The notes: generated by a model from the letters alone, not told the origin. 64,000 nucleotides of DNA from Paracoccus aminophilus JCM 7686 (GCF_000444995.1 NC_022041.1:1896001-1960000); one strand, 5' to 3'; counted from the stretch's first letter, positions 1 through 10,500 are shown. A program made the numbers and translations.

Positions 1-942
1 CTCATTCAGGATCATGCGACAAAATTGCAGGTAATCCGAAGCTGTCGAAACCAGCCCGCCGCCGCCGCTGAGATAACCGTCGCCGCGCGGCTTCTCGACT
101 CGCATCCAGCCTTCGGTGAAGGGCTTCATCGGGTCGCCATCGGGCACCTGAGCCAGACGGTGAACATCATCGCCGGAAACCGCAAAGCTGGTTTGGGTCA
201 TCTGAAGCGGCGTAAAGACGCGGTCCTGCAACACCTGGGAGAGAGGGAGCCCGCTGACCCGTTCCAGAATGAACCCCAACAGGTCGATGCCGACACTGTA
301 TTCGAAGCGGCTGTTCGGCCGGAAGGCCAGCGGAATTTTCGCAAGCCGGGTCAGCATCTCGGACGCCGTCATGTCGGAACGGATCTGCTCGATATCCGCC
401 TCGCCATATTGCTTGCGGATCGCCTCGCTCGCGGCGCCAAACATGGCATAGGTAAAACCGCCCGCATGGCGCAGCAGATCATAGACCGTCGGCTGCTGAG
501 GGGCCGTGACGGGCAGACCGTCCCTGCCATGCACTTTCAGGTCGGCAAGCTCGGGCAGATAGGTCGCAATGGGCTCATCCAACCCGATCAGGCCTTGCTC
601 GACATAGGTCATGATCGCAACGCTGGTCACCGGCTTGGTCATCGAGGCGATGCGGAACAAATCGTCGGTCGTGGCGGCGCGCGAACCTGCCGCATCACTA
701 TGGCCATAAGCCTGATGCAGAACGGTCTTTCCGTCCTTTTCGATCATCAGGACACCGCCCATCAGAGTGCCCGCGGCAATCTCGCGTGCCATGAAATCGG
801 CCATGCGGGTCGTCAGCGTATCGCTCCTCATCTGATCCGCGAAGACGCGAATAGGCAGCGCCGCCATGGCAAGGCCTGCGCCGGTAAGGCGCAGCATGTC
901 GCGGCGGGCAAGACCCGAACGGCGCGGGAGGGATTGGGTCAT
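1..942 (-). CDS. Serine hydrolase of the beta-lactamase (class C/esterase) family, Tat signal; C-terminus cut by window edge
   Basis: The 314 visible residues begin with a twin-arginine-type leader (RRDMLRLTGAGLA, residues 14-26), so export to the periplasm is likely. The penicillin-binding fold is recognised by the SxxK motif S100-M-T-K103, with the serine as nucleophile, and a YSV in the place of the usual YxN. The family includes class C beta-lactamases, esterases, transesterases and D-aminopeptidases, so the substrate cannot be read from sequence. The ATG overlaps the stop of the upstream metallo-hydrolase gene (ATGA), so it is the last visible gene of the PKS/NRPS operon. A role in tailoring, activating or degrading the cluster product is inference. 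Confidence 0.85.
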   Translation of the reverse strand, partial: MTQSLPRRSGLARRDMLRLTGAGLAMAALPIRVFADQMRSDTLTTRMADFMAREIAAGTLMGGVLMIEKDGKTVLHQAYGHSDAAGSRAATTDDLFRIASMTKPVTSVAIMTYVEQGLIGLDEPIATYLPELADLKVHGRDGLPVTAPQQPTVYDLLRHAGGFTYAMFGAASEAIRKQYGEADIEQIRSDMTASEMLTRLAKIPLAFRPNSRFEYSVGIDLLGFILERVSGLPLSQVLQDRVFTPLQMTQTSFAVSGDDVHRLAQVPDGDPMKPFTEGWMRVEKPRGDGYLSGGGGLVSTASDYLQFCRMILNE

Positions 943-1760
943 TGCAGATTTCTCCATTTGGCACCGTCACGAATGATGCGGCCACTGCGTTCAAGCTGCA
1001 GCAGCTGCGCCTCGATCGTGCGGAGGGCGACCGTGCGGGTGCTGTCGCCAAGATTGCTGTAAAGCGCGGTAACGATGTCTTCGGTCGTTGCCGGTCGCTC
1101 GGCGACCAGATCCCGGATATCGCGCTCGCGCTGATCCATTCGCTCGAGGAGGAAATCGAGGAAACGGCGCGTGTTGCGCACAGCCGGGCCATGGCCGGGC
1201 AGGAACTGGCGGGCGCGCAAGGTAGACAGGCGTTGCAGCCCCTCGCGATAGGCACCGGGGTCGCCTTCGGGGGCGAGGATCGAGGTCGGGGCCCAACCCA
1301 TGACATGATCGCCCGAAAAGATCACCTCATCCATGCGAAAGCAGAGGTGATCGGGCGTATGGCCGGGGGTTGCGATGACAGTCAGGCCCGCAATCTCATC
1401 CCCGTCAGAAAGCTGGTGATCGACGTTGAAGCCGTGATGGGAGGCGCCTTCTGCGCGGGCCGAGGCCACTGGCGCGCCTGTCATCCGCACCAGATCGGCA
1501 ACGCCCGCGCTGTGGTCACGATGGTCATGGGTCAACAAGATCATCGACACAACACCGCCCCCCGCATCAATCAGCGCGCGGGCATGGAGCGCATCGACTG
1601 GGCCGGGGTCGATCACGACCCGCGCCTGCCCGCTTTCGACGACATAGCTGTTTGTTCCGTGATAGGTCATGACGCCGCCATTAGGCGCCACGACCCGTTG
1701 GATCTTCGGGGTGACGCGCGTGGCGCCACCCCGAATGGGTTCGGGTTCACTGATGAACAT
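939..1760 (-). CDS. Metallo-beta-lactamase-fold hydrolase (LACTB2-like)
   Basis: The 273-residue protein has the THDHRDHS motif (HxHxDH, zinc ligands) near residue 80, a GHTPDH histidine motif, the SGDH aspartate motif and GHGP, in the order of an active di-zinc MBL hydrolase. The last 60 residues look like the winged-helix tail of LACTB2/RNase-like members. No signal peptide is seen, so it is cytoplasmic. The ATG is preceded by a strong GGAGG. It lies 12 bases after the barrel gene and overlaps the next gene by ATGA, so it is co-transcribed with the PKS/NRPS cluster. Thioester, lactone or lactam hydrolysis are all possible; I cannot choose. Confidence 0.88.
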   Translation of the reverse strand: MFISEPEPIRGGATRVTPKIQRVVAPNGGVMTYHGTNSYVVESGQARVVIDPGPVDALHARALIDAGGGVVSMILLTHDHRDHSAGVADLVRMTGAPVASARAEGASHHGFNVDHQLSDGDEIAGLTVIATPGHTPDHLCFRMDEVIFSGDHVMGWAPTSILAPEGDPGAYREGLQRLSTLRARQFLPGHGPAVRNTRRFLDFLLERMDQRERDIRDLVAERPATTEDIVTALYSNLGDSTRTVALRTIEAQLLQLERSGRIIRDGAKWRNLQ

Positions 1761-1772
1761 GGTTCCTCCGCT

Positions 1773-2486
1773 TCAGAACCGGCGGCGCAGGCCGATATTG
1801 ATCTCGGTCCTGCCCTTGTCCTTGACGTCGGTCTGGATCGGAAAGCTGCCGAAGCGGGATTCCAGCACACGCCCCTTGAAGCTCAGATCGCCCAGAAGGC
1901 GGGTGTGGCGCAGCTCGGTCGTGATCGACAGGCCTTCGGCCCCCGGCACATCGTAGGAAAAGCCCACCATGAGTTGCGCCGCAGCGGCATTGTCGCTGCT
2001 GTCATGGCCGACACGCTCAACCGCATTGAAGGTCTGAACCTTATCCCATCTGATATGAGCCCAGCCCACGCCGCCCCCGACATAGGGGGTGATGCCCGCG
2101 AAGATCCCGCCATCTACCGGCTGGAAGTCGTAATACAGGTTGGCAAAAACCGCCGTCTGTCGGAAGCTCCCATCTGTATCGGCATCCGTCAGCGCCCCCG
2201 CAGTCGCGCGCTTGTAGTTGGCGCGGCGATAGTTCAGCTCCAGCTCGGCGCGCCAGTTGCTGTCGAAGCCATAGCCAAGGCCCAGATTCACGCCATAGCC
2301 CGGATCAGCGGCGATATAGCCACCCGGCTGACGCCCGAAACTGGTGTCGATCCCGCGGATATCAGCATCGTCCAAATGGGCATAGGACAGGCTGGCGGCG
2401 AAATAGGGTCCGGTTTCGGCCGAGGCGGTCGTAACCGCCCCAAAGGTTGTCGCAGCGGCAAGCGCAAGGATCATCAGTCGCGCCAT
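1773..2486 (-). CDS. Small outer-membrane beta-barrel protein
   Basis: The 237-residue protein has a clear Sec signal peptide ending ASA near residue 23. Alternating aromatic/polar strands typical of an 8-10-stranded OmpA/OmpW-type barrel follow, with a C-terminal phenylalanine (LRRRF) as BAM recognition signal. No peptidoglycan-binding domain is present. The gene starts one base after the stop of the SGNH-fold gene and belongs to the biosynthetic operon. It may be a porin or surface anchor for export or uptake of the product; that is inference from context. Confidence 0.82.
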   Translation of the reverse strand: MARLMILALAAATTFGAVTTASAETGPYFAASLSYAHLDDADIRGIDTSFGRQPGGYIAADPGYGVNLGLGYGFDSNWRAELELNYRRANYKRATAGALTDADTDGSFRQTAVFANLYYDFQPVDGGIFAGITPYVGGGVGWAHIRWDKVQTFNAVERVGHDSSDNAAAAQLMVGFSYDVPGAEGLSITTELRHTRLLGDLSFKGRVLESRFGSFPIQTDVKDKGRTEINIGLRRRF

Positions 2487-2487
2487 C

Positions 2488-3398
2488 TCAGTTCACCTTC
2501 GCTTCGCGGACATTGCCGTTCATGCGGTCGGTCAACGACAGCGCCATGGCCGAGCCCAGCATCTGGTGCACCCGTGCCGTCGGATATTCGCCGGTCAGGT
2601 AAATAAAGCGGTCGACATCACATTTATCGGCGACATCAAGGCAGGCCTCTGTCGCATTGGTCAGCCCAAGGCGCGAGCCGTTCGCCTCGATATCCTTGAC
2701 GAAATCGTCAAAGCTCCAGCGGATCAGGGTAAAGGAACCGTCGTCGATCTTGTCCAACATGGCATCGAACTGGCGGTTGTATTCATCCGACAACATGGTC
2801 GCGCGGGCCGAGGCTTCGGGGCCATAGGCCAGCACCGCAGGCGATTTTCCGACATCGATGAAATCGGGCGCATAGATGGTCTTGGCACCGTTTTCGACCA
2901 GACGTTTGATCTGCAGCTCGATTCCGTCAACCGCGTCGCTCAGCGTCTTGCGCGAGGTCGCATCGTCCATTTCCTGAACGGCCTTGATCACATCATTGCC
3001 GCCGATGAAGACGAAATAGAGGGCGTTCGGGTCGGCCTTGCCGCCATTCCGCTCAAGGAAAGCATCCACCTGAGCGGGCAGATCATGAGGACCATGCCCC
3101 CCGGCCAGCGCATCAGCCACGGCAAAGTTGGTGCCGCCGGTCTTGGCGGTCAGATGCATCGACGGCTCTGCCGCCATACCCAGCCAGCGCGCCAGTTCTT
3201 CAACCGCGACCGGGCCATTGGTGGAACGGTTCTTGTAGAAGGGTGCCGGGCGATCCTTGCCAAGTTCGGCATTGTAGTTGCCGGTATCCGAAAGCGCGCC
3301 GCTGAAGGCGATCATCTGCGAGAACTCTTCCGCCGAGGCAAGATGAACGCCTGCGATGGTCGAAGCCAGAAGGGTCGAAGCAAAAATGGTCTTGAACA
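2488..3398 (-). CDS. SGNH/GDSL-fold secreted protein lacking the catalytic triad (probable pseudoenzyme)
   Basis: I start at the ATG giving a standard signal peptide (MFKTIFAS...ASA, 23 residues), which has GGAG eight bases upstream. A longer frame opening inside the NRPS stop (ATG at 3435) would bury the signal. The fold is clear: LSDTGN after block I, GGTNFAVADA block II, IGGND block III (oxyanion Asn135) and a C-terminal YPTARVHQ block V. Yet the block I serine of GDSL is alanine (A35 in FSGALSDTGN), the block V histidine is tyrosine (Y272) and the aspartate three before it is threonine (T269). All three triad residues are gone while the scaffold is kept and the frame is open. It may bind a lipid or the cluster product rather than hydrolyse it. 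Confidence 0.83.
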
Positions 3399-3431
3399 TA
3401 GTAAATCTCCGTTGCTCTTTGAAAAGGGGGA

Positions 3432-6400
3432 TCATTTCCGCCCGAGGATGGTGGCTAGCTCAGTGCTGACAGCACCGCTGTTCTTGGGGGAAAGCATGGT
3501 CAGGTGGTTGCCGGGGACCCAGGCCACCTCGCAGTCGGCATGGCTGAGGTTGCGCCAGCCAAGCGTCGAATGGGTCACGGGCACGCCCGCGTCATCCGCC
3601 ACCGAGTAATCGTAATCGACGTGGAAATCCGCTGCGCGAATGACCGAGATCGGGGCCGCCACACGCTGATCTGTCTGGAATTGGACGCGGGAATTCGCTT
3701 TGAAGACATTGACAAAGCCCGTCAGCAGATCGCGCGCCGCCGCGGCCGGAAGCAGGCCCGCATCGGCGAGGCTCTGGGCGGCATGTCCCTCGGCATCTTT
3801 GGCGGTGCGGAGATCGGCGGCGGCCAGCGTCATGGAGACCTCGGCACTGTCGGCAAGGATCTCCGCGATCTTGGCCAGCCAATCCGCATTATCAGGCGCG
3901 CGTCCCTCGATCCGGTTCAGCTCGCTGCCTTTTGTCAGAGGCGCCGGGGCGTCCATGACGACGACGCGGGCAACAGTATGGCCCGAGGCCTCCAGCAAGC
4001 GTGCGGCCTCATAGGCCACCAGAGCACCGAAGCAATGACCAGCCAGAAGATAGGGGCCTTCGGGCTGGATCTGGCGGATGGAGGCGACCATTTCCTGCGC
4101 CGCATCTTCGACCGTTTCATGGGGCGGCAGCATCCCGTCGGTCCCCCGCAGTTGCAGGCCGATGAAACGCACCTGCCCGTCGAGATGCGAGGCAATGCCT
4201 TGATAATACAGCGTGCTCCCGCCACCACCCGCGATGCAGAAGAGTGCAGGCAATTCCACGCCGCCCGCATTCATCGGAACGACCGGCGACCATTGCGCCT
4301 CGCCCTGCCCCAATTGCTCGGCCAGTTGGGCGACGGTCGGGTTGCGAAACAGGGTCGCGGTCGGTAGCTTTTTCCCGAAGGCCGCGCCGATTTCCGACAT
4401 CAGATGCACTGCCAGCAACGAATGCCCGCCAAGCCGGAAGAAATCGTCACGGATACCGACCGCCTCGGTCCCGAGCACCTCTTGCCAGATCGCGATGAGG
4501 CGGCGCTCGGTCTCGTTGCGGGCCGGGACCAGCTCTTCATCCTCGCGGACGATGACAGGCTCGGGCAGCAGAGCGTGGTTCACCTTGCCGTTCCCGTTCA
4601 GCGGCACCGCATCGATCTGCATGAAGGCCGAGGGCATCATGTAATCGGGCAGCGCCTGCGCCAGATGATGGCGCAGATCGGCCTCGGACATGGGCGAGCC
4701 GTTTTTCGTCACGACATAGGTGACAATCCGGCGGCCCAGCTGGGGGTGATCCTGAGTTACCGCCACGGCCGTCTGAACCGAGACATGACGGCACAGCGCG
4801 CCCTCGATCTCACCCAGTTCGATGCGGAAACCGCGAATTTTCACCTGTTTGTCGTTGCGGCCCAGATATTCGATGTCGCCGGTGGAGGTGTAGCGGGCAA
4901 GATCGCTGGATTTGTAATATTGCCTCCCATCCGTGCCGGTCACGAATTTCTCGGCGGTCAGGTCGGGGCGGCCCAGATAGCCAAGTGCGAGGCCCGGCCC
5001 GCTGACATGGATTTCCCCGGTGACGCCGATCGGCACGGGGCACAGACGGTGATCCAGCAGGTCCAGCCGGAGGTCAGGGATCGCAACACCGATCTGGCTG
5101 CGGCTACGCTCAAGGTCCGCGGCCTTGGTGATGCGATAGGACGCATGGACCGTGGTTTCGGTGATCCCATACATATTCACCAGCAGCGCTTTGTCGTCGC
5201 CATGCCGCGCGACCCAAGGCATCAGGCTTTTCAGATCCAGTGGTTCCCCCGCGAAGACGATGGCACGGATCGCGAAGCTTTCGGGCTGCGCGCGGGCGCC
5301 TTCCTCGGTCACGAACAGTTTGAAAGCCGAAGGGCTTTGGTTCAGGATCGTCACGCCCTGATCGCGGACCAGATCGACGAACAGCGCGGGCGAGCGAGAG
5401 ACCAGATAAGGCACGATCACCAGCTTGCCGCCGTGGGTCAGCGCGCCCCACATCTCCCAGACTGAGACGTCGAAGGCAAACGAATGGAACAGGCACCAGA
5501 CGTCATCCGCCGCGAAGCGATACCAATGGTCGGTGTTCAGAAACAACCGCGCGACGTTTTCATGCGTCAACTGCACGCCCTTCGGTCGCCCCGTCGTCCC
5601 CGAAGTATACATGACGTAGATGCGGCTCTTCAGATCGGCCAGCCCTTGCGGGTTCTGGTCCGGCCAGTCGCCTGCGACATCGGCATCGATCAGCTCGACA
5701 CGTTCCGCACCCGCATTCTCGACCGTCGCGCGCTGTTCTGGCTGATGGACGATAATCGCGGCGGCGCTGTCGCCGATGATGTAGTTGACGCGATCCTCGG
5801 GCAGTGACGGGTCAAGCGGCAGATAGGCCGCCCCCGCTTTCAGGATGCCAAGGATACCGACCAGAATGTTGAAGTTGCGGTCCGAGCACAGGCCGACCAA
5901 ATCTCCGGGCTTCACGCCCTTGGCGATGAGAAGATGCGCCAGCCGGTTCGCGCGACGGTTCAGATCAGCATAACTCATCATCTCGCCGTCACAGACCAGT
6001 GCAACGGCATCGGGGGTTGTCGCCGCCTGCGCTTCGAACGCCTCATGAACGCAGCGGGTCGCTTTTACCGCCGGGGCAACCGGAGCGCTGAACTGCGCGA
6101 TCAGATCGAGCGAGCTTGGGCTGACGACCGGCAGATCGTCGATCGCGCGGTCCGCATCCGCTGCAAGCCCTTGCAACAGCGTCACAAAGTTCTCGGCCAG
6201 GCGCGTGATCGTGTCTGCTTCAAACAGTGCGGTGTCGTATTTTACAACGCCGCGGAAGGTCTCGCCAACCTCGAACATCTCAAGGTCCAGATCGAACTGG
6301 CCGACTTGCTGGGGGATGTCGACATACTCTGCTGATAGCCCAGCCCAATCGGCACGACCCGCCATCAGCTCCATGGCGCCACCGGAACGCTGCGCCTTTT

Positions 6401-7532
6401 GCAGAACGAACGAGGCCTGAAACAGCGGCGTGGTGCTCGGGTCACGCTTGACCTGCAGCTTCTCTACAATTGTCGGGAAGGGCAGATCATCATGGGCCAG
6501 AACCTCCAGAACCTCTGCATGGGTCGCCCGCAGGAAGTCGGCGGCTTTGACGTCGCGATCAACCTGACCGACGACAACGACCGGGTTCACGAAGTAACCG
6601 ACGACACCCGCCGAGTGCCCGTCGCGGCGACCGGCCGAGCGTGTGCCGATCGGGATGGTCGTTTGTCCGGTATAGCGGGCAAGCAGGATCTGATAGGCAC
6701 CCAGCAGCAAGGAAAAGCTGGTCGTCCCAAGATCACGCGCCAGTTTCCCCAGTGCCGCAGAGCTCGCCGCATCCAATGCGAAGCGATGCGCGGCCCCCCC
6801 GCCCGAGCGGATCGGCGGGCGCGGGTGATCCAAAGGCAGGTCCAGCGTCCCCTGTACTGCCGTCAGACGGCTTTCCCAGAACTCGGCCAGACGCGCGCCT
6901 TCGGAGCCGGAAATCAGCGCTTCTTGTGTCGTGATGTGGTCGATATAGCTCATCGGAAGGGCGTCCCAACCGATATCGGCGCGCGTGGTTTCGGCCTGAT
7001 AGGCTTGGCGCAATTCGTCCATCACCAGCCAAAGTGACCAGCCGTCATGGACGATGTGATGGACAGACAGCAGCAAGACGTGATCCTCGGCGCCAAGCTG
7101 GAACAGCTCGGGACGGAAAAGCGGGCCTTGCGCCAGATCAAAGGGTTTCGCGACCGCCGCCAGCATCGTTGCTTCAAGGCCGGTCTCATCCGCCGCGGCC
7201 TCGGCCAGGACCACATCGCGATAGCCATGCGTGCGCTGCACCAGTCTTCCGTCATCCAGCATGTGGAAGGTCGTGCGCAGCTGTTGGTGACGATCGACCA
7301 GCTTCTGAAGGGCGCGTTGCAGCGCGGGCTTGTCCAGCGCGCCGCGGATGCGCAGGGCGAAAACGATGGTATAGGCGGAGCTTTCGGGGGCAGATTCGTG
7401 CAAAAACCATAACGCCTGCTGCCCGCGCGAGACCGGATGCTCTGTCATGCTCTGACGTCCTTGGGAGGCCAGAAGTTTCGCCAAAGCCACGCGACGGGCT
7501 TCAAGTTCGGGATTTTGAATATTCACATTCAT
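3432..7532 (-). CDS. Non-ribosomal peptide synthetase, single module C-A-PCP-TE, cysteine-type thioesterase
   Basis: The 1366 residues are organised as condensation (about 33-475; HHIVHDG at 158-164), adenylation (about 495-990; YTSGTTGRPKG, A10 lysine K983), carrier (GGHS, S1038) and type I thioesterase (about 1090-1366). The TE nucleophile elbow reads GHCFG with C1167 instead of serine; D1194 and the WVPGNH histidine complete a triad. Reading the specificity pocket against GrsA by hand gives D688 V689 W692 N731 V759 A761 M787 V795 H796 K983, i.e. DVWNVAMVHK. This is close to the threonine code DFWNIGMVHK and also shares DVW with serine codes. It lies one base after the PKS stop, so the C domain probably joins the polyketide acyl chain to a Thr/Ser-like residue and the TE releases the product. 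Confidence 0.95.
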   Translation of the reverse strand: MNVNIQNPELEARRVALAKLLASQGRQSMTEHPVSRGQQALWFLHESAPESSAYTIVFALRIRGALDKPALQRALQKLVDRHQQLRTTFHMLDDGRLVQRTHGYRDVVLAEAAADETGLEATMLAAVAKPFDLAQGPLFRPELFQLGAEDHVLLLSVHHIVHDGWSLWLVMDELRQAYQAETTRADIGWDALPMSYIDHITTQEALISGSEGARLAEFWESRLTAVQGTLDLPLDHPRPPIRSGGGAAHRFALDAASSAALGKLARDLGTTSFSLLLGAYQILLARYTGQTTIPIGTRSAGRRDGHSAGVVGYFVNPVVVVGQVDRDVKAADFLRATHAEVLEVLAHDDLPFPTIVEKLQVKRDPSTTPLFQASFVLQKAQRSGGAMELMAGRADWAGLSAEYVDIPQQVGQFDLDLEMFEVGETFRGVVKYDTALFEADTITRLAENFVTLLQGLAADADRAIDDLPVVSPSSLDLIAQFSAPVAPAVKATRCVHEAFEAQAATTPDAVALVCDGEMMSYADLNRRANRLAHLLIAKGVKPGDLVGLCSDRNFNILVGILGILKAGAAYLPLDPSLPEDRVNYIIGDSAAAIIVHQPEQRATVENAGAERVELIDADVAGDWPDQNPQGLADLKSRIYVMYTSGTTGRPKGVQLTHENVARLFLNTDHWYRFAADDVWCLFHSFAFDVSVWEMWGALTHGGKLVIVPYLVSRSPALFVDLVRDQGVTILNQSPSAFKLFVTEEGARAQPESFAIRAIVFAGEPLDLKSLMPWVARHGDDKALLVNMYGITETTVHASYRITKAADLERSRSQIGVAIPDLRLDLLDHRLCPVPIGVTGEIHVSGPGLALGYLGRPDLTAEKFVTGTDGRQYYKSSDLARYTSTGDIEYLGRNDKQVKIRGFRIELGEIEGALCRHVSVQTAVAVTQDHPQLGRRIVTYVVTKNGSPMSEADLRHHLAQALPDYMMPSAFMQIDAVPLNGNGKVNHALLPEPVIVREDEELVPARNETERRLIAIWQEVLGTEAVGIRDDFFRLGGHSLLAVHLMSEIGAAFGKKLPTATLFRNPTVAQLAEQLGQGEAQWSPVVPMNAGGVELPALFCIAGGGGSTLYYQGIASHLDGQVRFIGLQLRGTDGMLPPHETVEDAAQEMVASIRQIQPEGPYLLAGHCFGALVAYEAARLLEASGHTVARVVVMDAPAPLTKGSELNRIEGRAPDNADWLAKIAEILADSAEVSMTLAAADLRTAKDAEGHAAQSLADAGLLPAAAARDLLTGFVNVFKANSRVQFQTDQRVAAPISVIRAADFHVDYDYSVADDAGVPVTHSTLGWRNLSHADCEVAWVPGNHLTMLSPKNSGAVSTELATILGRK

Positions 7533-7533
7533 C

Positions 7534-10500
7534 TTAATTGCTCCCTTCGAGGGTGCCGAATTCGGCTATGGCCTGTTCGATTTCCTCCGCGCTGAGGGTG
7601 TCGAGCCGCGACAGCAACTCGCCGATATCCTGCTTGCGAGGCGCCGGGGCCGGGGCCGCTGCGGGTTGGGGCGCATCGTCGGTCGGATCACCGGCCAGAC
7701 GCTCGGCGATGGTGGTGCAAAGGGCGCGCAGGGCGATCCCCTTCATCAATTCCAGCGTCGGGATTTTCAGGCCAAGCTGACGGTCGATCCCAAGCTGCAA
7801 CTCCATCGCCATCAGCGAGTCCACCCCCATCGCCAGAAGCGATTTCCCGGTATCGACACCATCGGCAGGCAGGCGAAGGATGGATGCGACGAGTTCGGTC
7901 AACGTCGCCGTCACCTTCTGACGCCGCTCGTCGGGCGACAGCGCCGCCAGCGAGAGACCTGCTCCGTCTCCGCCATCTTCGGCCCGTTCGGGCATCAAGT
8001 GGCGGTAGCGCGGCGACCCGGCCCATTTGGCGTAGGTATTGCCCCATAGCGCGTAATCCATCGAGGCAGCGGCCATGTTCACCGGGTTCTCGCGCAGGAT
8101 ATAGCCCAGCATCCCGATCGCTTCCTCGGGGCGCAGCGAGCCTACACCGACACGGGCGAAGTGCTTCTCGACCCCTTCGTGCTTGGCGGCCATGCCGACC
8201 TCGGCCAAAGCGCCAAGGTTGATCCCGATCCCCGGCAGACCCTGACGCCGACGGTGCTGGACCAGCGCGTCAAGGAAGCTGTTCGCGGCCACATAGGCCC
8301 CCTGTCCGGGGCTGCCGAGCAGCGCCGCGATGGACGAGATCACCACAAAGCAGTCAAGCGGGAGCTCTCTGGTCGCCTGATGCAGGTTCCATGCGCCAAG
8401 CGCTTTTGGCTTCATCACCCGATCAAGCTGCTCAGGCGTCAACAGATAGACCGGCGCATCGTCCAGCACGCCCGCCGCATGGAAGACCCCCCGCAGTGGC
8501 TGGTCCTGCCCTGCGATCAGGCGCATCCCCGTCGCGACCGACGCTTCATCGCCGACATCCATTGTCATCGCCATGGTGCTGGCACCCAAGCGGCGTAGCT
8601 CGGCAATCATGTCCAGCGCGCCTTCGGTGTCGATCCCCTTGCGACCGGCCAGGATGACGTGACCCGCGCCGTTCCGCGCCAGCCATTTCGCGATCTCGAA
8701 ACCGAAGCCGCCGAACCCCCCGGTGACCAGATAGGCACCCGTCCCGTTGATCTGCGGAGCCGCGACCGAGGTCGAAACCGCTGCCGCCTTCGCAACCTCG
8801 CCCTGCCCTTCGGCAAATCGGCGCAGCTCGGGCTTGAGCCCGGCCGTCAACTCGCGGGCCTGAACGGCTGCGACGATTTCATCAAGGCTTTGGCACAGAC
8901 GGGCCGGTGCGCGGTTGAGCAAATCGAGCGCCGCGATGAACAGGTCGCGCCGGTTCTTGGTCGGAGCCTGAAGCGGACCCAAGGGGCGACCGATATGAAC
9001 CGCCGTCCCGAAATCGATCAGATGTTCCAGCAGCAGCTCGGTCAGTTCCGACATGGTGTCGACACAAATCATGTCGAAGCCCTCGACCGGGATGTCGTGG
9101 CGCGACGTGATCATAGCGACCCGTGCCCCGATCATCTCGCCGACCGAGGCCAAAGCCCCCGCCATGCGCGGATCAGTGACCAGCAAGCCCAGTTTCGTGC
9201 TTGGTTGGAGATCGGCCAGCTTCAGGATCGAATGGGCCAGCGACAGGGGCAGCAGGCCTAATTGAGCCTCGTCCTCCAACGCCAGCGTCGGCAGTTCCAG
9301 CAGTCCAGCCTGTGGCAGACGCACGAAGCGCTGCGGCGCGGTATCGGAAGGCAGGCGCGCCAGGATGCGCTTGCCCGACAGCTGCCCCGAGGTGACGAGC
9401 CCCAGCACATCAACCGGAGCTTCGCTGGTTGCGGCCAGAACCTCTATCTCGGCCTGTGCTTCGGGGATCGGGCCACCGGGACGGCGGGCAGATGCCTCTT
9501 GCCCAAGGGCTGCACTATCGACGCGGTTGAGGCGGCGGACAACGCGAGTGTCGTCGGTCAGAACGATATCATCTTCGTCGCTCTGAGCCATGATCTCGGC
9601 CAAAAGCGCAGGCAGCGCCTCGCCTCCGATCTGAATCATGCGCAGGTCAAGGTCGGCATATTCATTCGCCGCGACCCGCAGCAAACCGAATTGCGCAGCA
9701 TTGCCAAGCGTTGCCGATTGCGGCGCCTCGGGATCATGGCGGGCAACCACGGTCAGGCAGCGCGTTACGCCATCCTGCGGGATCGCGTGCAGCAAGCCAA
9801 GGCTCGCCTCGGCTCGCCTCTGTCCTGTCGGGTCACTCGCAAGAGCTTCGAGCCCGCGGAGATCGACGATTTGACGAAAGCCGTCGGCGGCGAACGCATC
9901 ATGGGCGATCAGGTGGACGTCGAGCCCCTTGGCCTCGAGTGCTTCGGACAATGACGCGCCAAGCGCGCTGCCGCCCGACAGAATGGCAATGGGCGACAGA
10001 GGTGCAGGGTTGCTGCGCACGGCTGCATCGGCCAGCAGCTGTTCGACGCATTCGAAACGCACCATCAAGGCATTCGCGTCGATGGAGGCCGGCAGGCCAC
10101 GATCTTCGGCCCCAAGACGGCGGGCGGTGATGCCGCGCAATTCCGCAAGAACAGAGCCGTCGTCAGCCAGCAGCCAAAGGTCGGCGGTCATGGTGAGGCC
10201 TTCCCACGCCGTGACCTTGCCATAGCAAGTGAATGATGCGCCGGGCCGCTGATGGACCGTGAAGTCCTTGATGCGCGTCGGCACATAGGTGGCGGGTTTG
10301 CCATCGGTCGGCAGGGCCGAGATCAGCGCCTGGAAACAGCCGTCGAGCAGCGTCGGATAAAGGATCGCTTCAGACACATCGACACCTTGCGCGGTGATCT
10401 GCGCCAGAACCTCCCTCTCGCCCGAGGTCGCGATTCCTGTGACTGACTGGAAGGCAGGGCCATATTGCAGACCGCGCGCCGTCATCGCCTCGTAATGGGC

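Noticed and set aside
3399-3435. SGNH gene starting at the ATG that overlaps the NRPS stop
   Set aside because: It would place 12 charged residues before a standard signal peptide; the downstream ATG has a good GGAG.
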